Below are positions 55,433-64,000 of a stretch of 64,000 bases of DNA, one piece after another (within the stretch, counting starts at the first letter, position 1; each line of letters opens with the position of its first letter). Below the pieces are notes generated by a model. It did no database searches, had not been told where the DNA came from, and worked only from the letters and a program-made list of their open reading frames with translations. The DNA comes from Wurfbainia villosa. Its lineage: Eukaryota > Streptophyta > Magnoliopsida > Zingiberales > Zingiberaceae. The position numbers and the translations under genes are program-made. Location: NCBI GenBank assembly GCA_025175895.1, contig CM046004.1, positions 48,411,359-48,475,358 on the forward strand, read 5' to 3'.

Positions 55433-55690
55433 GAGAGATTTAAGTGTACATACCTCTTTTGGTTACATGTGGTAATCTATAAGTGTTTTGCTTATTATGC
55501 ATAATACTTTTGGTGCATATGATGTGTAGTTATTTTGCCACAGTACTTTTTAATATATATCGGTAAGAGTGATCATTTTAAATGTGATGTGACCTTGTAC
55601 TTTACATTGCTACAAGTGCGAGTGAATATGTGTTTTCTATAATTCTATTTGATGTTGTATGATTTATATTAAAAATGCAACACTATAAAT
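55433..55690 (+). other. Possible 3' untranslated region in CACTA 2
   Basis: AT-rich sequence with TGTAGTT and TTTTAATATATAT words follows the stop at 55432, before the subterminal repeats begin. A poly(A) signal cannot be fixed by eye. Confidence 0.3.
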
Positions 55691-55980
55691 CTACAATGGT
55701 TTATTGTGTTATAGAGTAACCGTTGAAAAATGACAACGGTGAAAAACCGTTGTCTATGAGCAAAAAAATCCATTGTAAATCAGGGGTCGGTCAAAGACAA
55801 CGGTGAAAGACCGTTGTAGATTTATGGAAAAGACAACGGTGAAAAATCGTTGTCTATGAGCAAAAAAATCCGTGGTAATTCGACCCGTTGTGTAAAGTGG
55901 TTCGGGCAAAGATAATGGTTAAAAATCGTTGTCTTATCCTTGTAATGACAACGGTTATTCACCGTTGTCTATTCGATTTT
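55691..55980. repeat. 3' subterminal inverted repeats of CACTA 2
   Basis: Repeated AAAGACAACGGTGAAAAACC-type words and complements ACCGTTGTCTATGAGCAAAAAA occur at about 55725-55970, matching the 5' subterminal set in reverse orientation. Confidence 0.78.
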
Positions 55981-56344
55981 TTGTTGTAGTGAGGGGCAAA
56001 GTGTGTGTGGTAGTGGCATGGTGGAGGAGATCTGTTATGTTCTTTATGCATGTTTTCCCTAAGATGATTTAGTTTATGGATTTGAACTAAGTACTTATGA
56101 ACTAATGATGCATGCCCTATGTTTAAGAAGAAGTATCTATGAAATAATTATGCATGTTCTATGTTAAGAAGAAGTATCTATGAAATGACGATGCATGTTT
56201 ATGTTTAAAAGAAAAAAAAATAGTCTAAAGTCTTCCGCTGTAAGAAGTATAGGTAGTCTTCCGCTGTAATTTAATGTATGTATGTATGGTCGTGTCACGC
56301 GCTGCCCCTCCGAACCCCTGGGAAAGGGCGGGCATGACAGTTGT

Positions 56345-57964
56345 GAGACAGCCTGATAGATTCATGTTCTTGGGAGAATCTTCTGATTTAGTCCCTAGTG
56401 AACATGAACCTGATCCCTGGACATATGACGAGGCAATCCAAGATAAAGATGCAGTATCTTGGAAAAGTGCAATGAATGCTGAGATTGAATCTATGGATTC
56501 AAATCAGGTCTGGGAGCTAGTAGAACCACCCGATGGTGTAAAAACCATTAGATGCAAGTGGATCTACAAAAGAAAGAGAGGAATAGATGGGAAGGTTGAG
56601 ACCTTCAAAGCAAGACTTGTTGCGAAGGGGTATACTCAGAAAGTGGGCATCGATTATGAGGAGACCTTTTCGCCAGTAGCCATGATTAAGTCTATCCGGA
56701 TTCTCTTATGCATAGCAGCTCATATGGATTATGAGGTGTGGCAGATGGATGTCAAGACAGCTTTCCTTAATGGAAGTCTTGTGGAAAACATCTATATGAA
56801 GCAACCAGAGGGATTCATTGCTAAAGGCAAAGAGCATCTTGTTTGTAAGCTTAATCGGTACATTTATGGATTGAAGCAAGCTTCGAGATCTTGGAACATC
56901 CGCTTTGATGAGGTAATCCAGTCTTATGGATTTATTCAAAGTCCGGATGAGTCTTGTGTATACAAGAGATGTGACGGAAACGTAGTGGTATTTCTTGTAC
57001 TATACGTAGATAACATTTTGTTGATTGGCAACAATATCAAGGTGTTATCGGACATAAGGGTATGGTTGTCCAAATAGTTTGATATGAAGGACTTGGGAGA
57101 GGTGGGACACATCCTTGGGATCAAGGTTATAAGGGATCACAGGAAAAGGATGTTGTGCTTATCCCAAGCATCATACATAGACACGATTATGGATCGTTTT
57201 AGCATGCAGAACTCCAAGAAAGGTTTTCTACCTTTCAGGCATGGAGTTCCTTTATCTAAGGAGATGTGTCCTAGATCATCTGGGAAGATAGAGGAGATGA
57301 AGGCGGTTCCTTATGCTTCGGCAGTAGGAAGCCTCATGTATGCGATGCTATGTACGAGACCAGATATCTGCTTTGCCGTAAGCATGGTCAGTAGATATCA
57401 GAGTAATCCAGGACAGGGACATCGGACTACGGTAAAGCATACCAATTACTCCCTATGCGTTATACGGATTTTGACTTCCAATCAGATAGGGATAACAGTA
57501 AGTCTACCTAAGGTTTTATGTTTACTTTGGGAGGTGGAGCCATTGTATGGAGTAGTGTCAGGCAGAAATGCTTGGCGGACTCTACCATGGAAGCTAAGTA
57601 TGTGGCAGCCTCTGAGGTGGCCAAAGAAGCTGTGTGGCTCAGGAATTTGCTGATGGACTTGGATGTGATTCCTGGTTTGCCCAGAACTATCACAATTTAT
57701 TGTGATAATAATGGTGCAGTTGCAAACTTGAAGGAGCCACGAGCCCATAAGATAAGTAAATGCATAGAGCGCAAGTACCACCTGATACTAGAAATCGTAA
57801 AGGAGGTAGAAGTTGTCGTCGCCTAGATTGCATCAGAGGATGACCTGGTAGACCCTTTTCATTAAGGCCCTTCTAGCGAGAGCATTGATAGGCATGTGGA
57901 GGGAAGGGGAATCAGATGTATGGCAGTATGAGGACAACATAGTCTTTTAGTATAAGCGGGAGAT
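56345..57964 (+). pseudogene. RT and RNase H of element C, and polypurine tract
   Basis: It resumes after the chromovirus: VVRQPDRFMFLGES, VWELVEPPDGVKTIRCKW, MDVKTAFLNGSL and GLKQASRSWNIRFD. The catalytic box reads YVDN, losing the second Asp. A TAG (57076) follows WLSK. The RNase H part has the roughly 52-bp deletion shared with A (after AAAGCAT, about 57440) and a frameshift. FTLGGGAIVWSS and IYCDNNGAVA follow. The purine tract AAGCGGGAGA is at about 57953. Confidence 0.88.
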
Positions 57965-59868
57965 TGTTGGGATTTTTACTAAAAAGTCTATCTTTTGTAA
58001 GAACATCTTTATTTTGAAATAAGAATCACATGATCATTGTTTGCATTTTTATGGTTATGCAATATTATCTAATACATTACATTGTAGATAACATGGTGTG
58101 TGGTGTCACACGGGAGATCATGTTATCGGCTCCTTGTAAAGAATAAGTAAAGGCTCACAACCGAGATGGCTTTGGACAAACCATCGAATGGTTGTAGTGT
58201 GATTTGGTATTGGTTTGACTTGACCATAAAATCATACTAGTGCACTTTGTGTGTATTGAGCGGGACCGACTTAGAGGTGATTCAATTTATTTCTGACTAC
58301 ATAATCGAATTGGACCTCATATATTATTTTGTACATGTTCTAAATCCCGAGATAATAATCGGCATATATACTTAGTACTCATCTCTTTGATTTACCAATG
58401 GGCGAGATTTATAGATTAAATCGATAGGCTCGGAAAGTTGAGAGATTATATTATTTATATGGTGTGCCATTGATTATAGGAGGAAACTGTGTCCTATATA
58501 TTAGGATGATGATGTCCCCATGAGGAGCTCATAAGGTTCATCATCTAAACCCTGCAGGTGGACTTGGTCCGGCATGATGAAAAGGTTGAGTGGTACTACT
58601 CATGGAGTTAGATGTTGATTAATTAATGGTCAGTAAATAAATTAATCGACGGACATTCGAGATCTTAAACACGGGGAGAAAATGTACAAATAATATATGG
58701 AACCCATATTAACTTATGGGGGTTGGTGAGGTAGATCAATGATAATCCTTTAGTGGATTGGATTATCATTAGTGGATCGGACTTTATATGGGCTTGATCC
58801 ATGGGTGGCCAAGATCCAACTCCTCCTCATGGTCCCTAATGTAGCCTATTAACACCTCATGAAGCTTAGATCCAATGGATAGAAACAAAACTCTAGATCT
58901 AATGGTAGAGATTAAATCTCTAAGATCCGACGGTTGAGATTAAATCTCTAGATCTGACGGTTGAGATTAAATCCCTAGAACCAATGGTGGAGATTAAAAG
59001 GAGGCTTATCCCTAACTCTATAAAAGGAGGGTAAGGGGTTGGCGTGGAGATTAATTCAAGAGAAGCTTGGGTTTTGGAAGTTTGCGACAAGGCATAGGAA
59101 CTAGGGTTTGGGCTTGGGCGGCACCTAATAAGGAAAATTTTCCTTGTGTTGTTCTTCTTCCCCAAGCTGTCGGCACCCTTGGAGTTCCTTCCATCCCTTG
59201 GCCGGTGTCCAAAACAGGTCCTCTCCTTTTCCTTGGCTTGTGGAACAAAGGTTTAGGGTCCTCCCTTAAAGTTTTTGTCCGACCACTCTCAATCTCCTCT
59301 TCCTTCTTGGTCGGCGGCAAGCTTCCTCCTTGGAAGTTGTTGGTTGGTTGAAAGAAGGAATAGAGCTTTGTTTCTATTCTTCCTCTTGCTTTGGAAGACC
59401 AAGGAAGAAAGATTTGCAATGTAGGAGCTTCAACTTTTGGTAGATCGTCGCCCACACGACATCCGAAAGGAGGAAGGTCATACATTAGAAGATCGAGAGG
59501 TATATCTATTTTCTATTCTCTTTTGTTACTTGCTTGTAATTTTTTTTTCAATTATAAGCATGATATAATTCTGTTTGTGGCTAAATAATACTTGGATACC
59601 GAACATAAATACAAAAATTGGCGATCCGGATATCGTCTATTCCGCAGCTACTCGTAGAATAGAGGATTGTCGCTTGAACAATGAGTATGTTCATGTGACC
59701 TCTCTAAACTAATAGCACTACGATGACTTGATTGTTTGGGCAATCCCTTTTGTCTAGGATTAATTTTTTTTTTATACGGGGACATCGATGGGATCGCCAT
59801 GAACAAACAACCAAGGTGAAGTGGGAAGCGAAGTTTCCCCTCATGGACTCGATAAGCAAAACCCTTCA
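57965..59868 (+). repeat. Shared LTR between internal regions C and E
   Basis: It runs TGTTGGGATTT to CCCTTCA, 1904 bp, almost the length of 28552-30454. It holds about three 27-bp units (58905-58995) and TATAAAAG at 59019-59026. It is followed not by a primer site but directly by pol sequence of E. Confidence 0.9.
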
Positions 59869-62106
59869 AGACTATGTCATGAACCACAAGCCCATGAGTA
59901 AGATTGTTCTGGCAGAGTGAAGGAATAGGATTCTTATGGAGATGGTTAGATCGATGATGAGTTATTATGAGTTACCAGATTCGTTCTAGGGGTATGCTCT
60001 GGATACGGCAGTGTATATTTTTAAATTGGTACCATATAAGTTAGTACCTTCTACTCCCACAGAATTGTGGACTGGGCGAAAGACTAGTCTGAGACATATT
60101 CAAATTTGGGGGTGTCCATCACATGTGCTGAAGGTAGATGCTGGTAAGTTGGAACCTCGTATAGAAATGCGCTTGTTCGTAGGCTATCCTAGAGGAACAA
60201 AAGGTGGTTTGTTCTATAGTGATAGAGATTAGAGGGTGATCATTAGCATGAATGCCCGATTTTTAGAGGAAGATTATGTGATGAACCACAAGCTCGTAAG
60301 CAAGATTGTTCTAGAGGAGTTGAGAGGGGAAGTAACTACTTCAGTACCAATGGTACAAGAGAAAATACCACAAGTGACTGCACTGCGTATCACAAAGGAT
60401 ATATAGGTGATACCTCGTCGTAGTGGGAGGGTTGTTAGACAACGTGAGAGATTTATGTTCTTAGGAAAATCTTCTGATTTGATCCCTAGCGAACATGAAT
60501 CTGATCCTCGGACATATGACAAGGCAATCCAAGACAAAGATGCAGTATCTTGGCAAAGGGTGATGAATTCTAAGATAAAATCTATGGATTCAAATCAGGT
60601 TTGAGAGCTAGTAGAACCACCTAATGTTGTAAAAACCATTGGATGCAAGTGGATCTACAAAAGAAAGAGAGGAACAGACGGGAAGGTTGAGACCTTCAAA
60701 TCAAAGCTTGTTGTACAAGGGTATACTTAGAAAGAGGGTATCGATTATGAGGAGACCTTTTCGCCGATAGTCATGCTTATGTCTATCCGGTCTCTTATCT
60801 ATTGTTGCTCATATTGATTATAAGGTTTGGCAGATGGATGTCAAGACAGTTTTCCTTAATGGAAGTCTTGAAGAAAACATCTATATGGAGCAACCAGAGG
60901 GATTCATTACAATGGGCAAAGAGCATCTTATGTGCAAGCTTAATCGGTCCATTTAAAAATTGAAGCAAACTTCGAGATCTTGGAACATCCGCTTTGATGA
61001 GGTAATCCAGTCATATGGATTTATTAAAAGTCCGGATGAGTCTTGTGTATACAATAGATGTAATGGAAATATAGTGGTATTTCTTGTACTATACGCAGAT
61101 GACATTTTGCTCATTGGCAATAATGTCAAAGTATTGTCTGACGTAAAAGTATGGTTGTCTAAACAATTTGATATGAAGGACTTGGGAGAAGTGGGACACA
61201 TCCTTGGGATCAAGGTTATAAGGGATCGTAAGAAAGGGATGTTGTGGTTATCTCAAGCTTCATATGTAGACACTATTTTGGCTCGTTTTACCATGCAGAA
61301 CTCCAAGAGAGGTTTTCTACCTTTTAGGCATAGAGTACCTTTATCTAAAGAGATGTGTCCTAGAACATCAAAGGAGATAGAGGAGATGAAGGTGGTTCCT
61401 TATGCTTCGGCGGTAGGAAGCATCATGTATGTTATGTTATGTACGAGGTCGGATATCTGCTTTGTCGTGGGCATGGTTAGCAGATAATAGAGTAATCCAT
61501 AACAGGGACATTGGATTGCGGTAAAGCATATATTGAAGTACCTGAGAAGGACAAGAGATTATATGCTAGTTTACCAGGCACACCAATTACCCCCTGTGGG
61601 TTATACAGATTTCAACTTCCAATCAGACATGGATAAAAGTAAGTCTACCTCAGGTTTTGTGTTTACTTTTGGAGGTGGAGCCATTGTATGGAGGAGTGTC
61701 AAGCATAAATGCATGGCAGACTCTACCATGGAAGCTGAGTATGTGACAGCCTCTGAGGCGGCCAAAGATGCTGTGTGGCTCAGGAATTTCTTAATCGACT
61801 TGGATGTGATTCCTGGTTTGCCCAGAACTATCATAATTTATTGTGATAATAGTGATGTAGTTGCAAACTCGAAGGAACCACGAGTCCATAAGGCAAGTGA
61901 ATACATAGAGTGCAAGTACCACCTGATACGAGAAATCGTAAAGGACGTAGAAGGTGTTGTCGCCTAGATTGCATCAGAGGATACCATAGTAGATCCTTTT
62001 ACTAAGGTCTTTTTTAGTGAGAGATTTTGATAGGAATGAGGAGGGAATGGGAATCAGATGTATGGCAGTATGAGGACAGGATAGTCTTTTAGTATAAGTG
62101 AGAGAT
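59869..62106 (+). pseudogene. 5'-deleted, rearranged internal region of element E
   Basis: Primer site, leader, gag, protease and most of integrase are missing. The first 48 bp (DYVMNHKPMSKIVL) normally lies downstream of the next segment (RNRILMEMVRSMMSY), so the order is scrambled. RT follows from about 60600 with several stops but an intact-looking YADD box (61098). RNase H at 61533-61967 keeps the YLRRTRDYMLVYQ segment that A and C lost, plus STSGFVFTFGGGAIVW and ADSTMEAEYVTA. Confidence 0.87.
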
Positions 62107-64000
62107 TGTTGGGATGTATACTGAAAAGTCTATCTTTTGTATGAACATCTTTATTTTTGAAATAAGAATCACATGATCATTGTTTGCATATTTATGGTTA
62201 TACATATTGTCTAATACATTACATTGTAAATAACATGGTGTGTAGTATCACACGGGAGATCATGTTATCGGTTTCTTGTAAAGTATAAGTAAAGGCTCAC
62301 AACCTAGATGACTTTGGACAAACCATTAGTATGGTTGTAGTGTGATTTGGTATTAGTTGTTCTTGGCCATAGAATTACACTAGTACACTTTGTGTGTATT
62401 GAGCAGGACCGACTTAGAGATGATTTGATTTATTGCTGACTACATAATCAAATCAGACCTCAGATATTATATTGTACATGCTCTTAATCCCGATATAATA
62501 ACGGGCACATATACTTAGTATTCATTTCTTTGATTTACCAATGGGTTGGATTTATAGAGTAAATCGATAGGCTCGGTAAGTTGGGAAATGATATTATTTA
62601 TATGGTGTGCCATTGATTATAGGAGGAAACCATGTCCTATATATTAGGATGATGATGTCCCCTTGAGGAGCTCATAAGGTTCATCATGTAAACCCTGCAG
62701 GTGGACTTGGTCTAACATGATGATAAGGTTGAGTGGTACTACTCAAGGAGTTAGATGTTGATTAATTAATTGTCAGTAAAATAATTAATTGACGGACATT
62801 CGAGATCTTAAATACGGGGAGATATATGTACAAATAATATATGGAGTCTATATTAACTTATGGGGGTTGGTGAGGTAGATCAATGATAATCCTTTAGTGG
62901 AATGGATAATCATTAATGGATCAGATTTTATGTGGGCTTGATCCATTGGGTGGCCAAGATCCAACTCCTCTTCATGGTCCCTATTATAGCCTATTAAAAC
63001 CTCATGAAGCCTAGATCCAATAGATGAAAACAAAACTCTAAATCTAATGGTAGAGATTAAATCTCTAGATCCGACGGTTGAGATTAAATCTCTAGATCCG
63101 ACGGTTGAGATTAAATCCTTAGAACCAATGGTAGAGATTAAAACAAGGCCTATGCCCAACTCTATAAATAGAGGTTTTAAGGTGGGTGGCAAGGCATGGC
63201 TTAGGAGATTAGGGTTTGCTTCCCGTGGGCAGCAAGGAATCCTAGTTAGGTTAGGATTGAGGTTGGGCGGCTAGGGTTTGGGAGGAAGAGTGGGCGACAA
63301 CAATTGGAGAGGTCTTCTTCTTCTTCCTTAGTGGTCGGCGCCTATGACTCTCCCATATTCATTGGTCGGTGCTCAACCTATTCCTCTTCCCCTCTTCTTT
63401 TGCCGGTTGCAACTAGGAGAGCTAGGGTTAGGGTTTTGGGCGGCTACAAGGTGAAGGATTGGTTTCCTTTCTCTTCTCCAAGAGTTGGCCGGCGCCCATC
63501 ACCCTCCTTGATTCTCCTTTGGCCGGTTCCCATAATCCATATTTTCTTCCTTGGCCGGCGGCAACATCGAGTCTATTGACTTGGTAGTCGGTTCTAGATA
63601 GGAAGAAGAGTTTTGTTTTATGATCTTCCTTTGTTCGGAGTGAACATGGAAAGGAAGATTGGTGATCTAGGAGGCTTCGACTTTTGGAAAATCGTCGCCC
63701 ACACGACGTCCAAAAGGAGGAAGGATATACAATAGAAGATCAAGAGGTATAACAAGAGGTATAATCTTATTTATTTTGATTAGTGTTCTTTTGTATTATG
63801 TCTATAATTGTTTTTCAATTATATACATGTTGTATGTGGTTGTTTACTTTATGTATGTGGCTAAATTTATTTGGACCCCGAACATAAATACAAAAGCCGG
63901 CGATCCGTACATCGTCTATTCCGCGGCTATTCGTAGAATAGAGGTTGGTGGCTTGAAAAATAAGTTTGTTCAAGTGACCACTCTAATCGAATAGCATGAC
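62107..64000 (+). repeat. 3' LTR of element E, cut by window end
   Basis: It starts TGTTGGGATGTATACTG and still runs at 64000, where it matches about 150 bp before the end of the other LTRs. The 27-bp units are at about 63040-63145 and TATAAATA at 63163-63170. Its downstream part (63200-63600) differs more from the other LTRs than its upstream part. Confidence 0.88.

Larger units (their letters stand above)
51824..55991 (+). mobile_element. CACTA (En/Spm) transposon family 2, carrying host gene exons (Pack-CACTA-like)
   Basis: It starts CTCTACAACAAAAA (A to T at base 2 of CACTA) and ends TTTTTTGTTGTAGTG, 4168 bp, with target duplication AGG (51821-51823, 55992-55994). Excising it restores the chromovirus LTR. 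Both ends carry inverted ACAACGGT/ACCGTTGT repeats. No transposase is present. The interior holds exons of at least two host genes, all on the plus strand. The mutated left terminus may limit further movement. Confidence 0.92.
33300..56339 (+). mobile_element. Ty3/gypsy chromovirus (Tekay/Del-like), with element D and CACTA 2 nested in its 3' LTR
   Basis: The ends are TGTAACTCC and GGCATGACA with target duplication GTTGT (33295-33299, 56340-56344); removal rejoins pol of element C. The 5' LTR is 33300-35830 and the internal region 35831-40624. The 3' LTR starts at 40625 and is split by two insertions. Pol order protease, RT, RNase H, integrase shows Ty3/gypsy. The integrase tail has chromodomain-like sequence. 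Without insertions it is about 9.9 kb. Confidence 0.93.
40625..56339 (+). repeat. 3' LTR of the chromovirus, split by element D and CACTA 2
   Basis: The pieces are 40625-40947, 49920-51823 and 55992-56339, together about 2.57 kb. They align in order with 33300-35830. Near 56095-56170 this copy has an extra duplicated GAAGAAGTATCTATGAAAT unit compared with the 5' LTR. Confidence 0.9.

Overview
This window is repeat-dense nuclear DNA from a flowering plant. I see no intact host gene. Nearly every base belongs to LTR retrotransposons or CACTA (En/Spm) DNA transposons inserted into one another. The lineages are Tork/Angela-like copia, SIRE-like copia and a Tekay/Del-like chromovirus (Ty3/gypsy). 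All use the plant initiator tRNA-Met primer site. A monocot is possible, but the species cannot be named from sequence alone.

Backbone, plus strand. Angela-like copia elements form a chain LTR - internal A - LTR - internal C - LTR - internal E - LTR. The pieces are the LTR at 1-7297 (already open at the left edge), internal A 7298-28551, a shared LTR 28552-30454, internal C 30455-57964, a shared LTR 57965-59868, internal E 59869-62106, and an LTR from 62107 that runs off the right edge. All internal regions are broken.

Insertions into the backbone. (1) A CACTA element, 113-4305, TSD AAA, lies in the first LTR. (2) A truncated SIRE-like piece, 5064-6689, lies in the same LTR. (3) A SIRE-like copia element on the minus strand, 10234-27751, TSD CAAGC, lies in the RT region of A. 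It carries a second-level minus-strand Angela-like element B, 10783-19691, TSD AGCCA, in its left LTR. (4) A chromovirus, 33300-56339, TSD GTTGT, lies in the pol of C. Its 3' LTR holds minus-strand Angela-like element D, 40948-49919, TSD CTTCC, and a second CACTA element, 51824-55991, TSD AGG.

Most notable content. The second CACTA element carries host gene pieces in one orientation with splice borders. They are the start of RNA polymerase subunit RPB8, a tentative second RPB8 exon, and two adjoining exons of translation release factor eRF3 (domain 2), followed by a terminal open exon. Upstream lies a TATA-bearing, promoter-like segment. This looks like a Pack-CACTA chimeric transcription unit.

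The Angela-like copies all have internally deleted gag. A, B and C share one 91-bp integrase deletion that D lacks, yet B has closely similar LTRs. This points to a defective lineage moved in trans. Its LTRs carry a 26-27 bp minisatellite directly upstream of the TATA box, with copy number varying from about 3 to 15.
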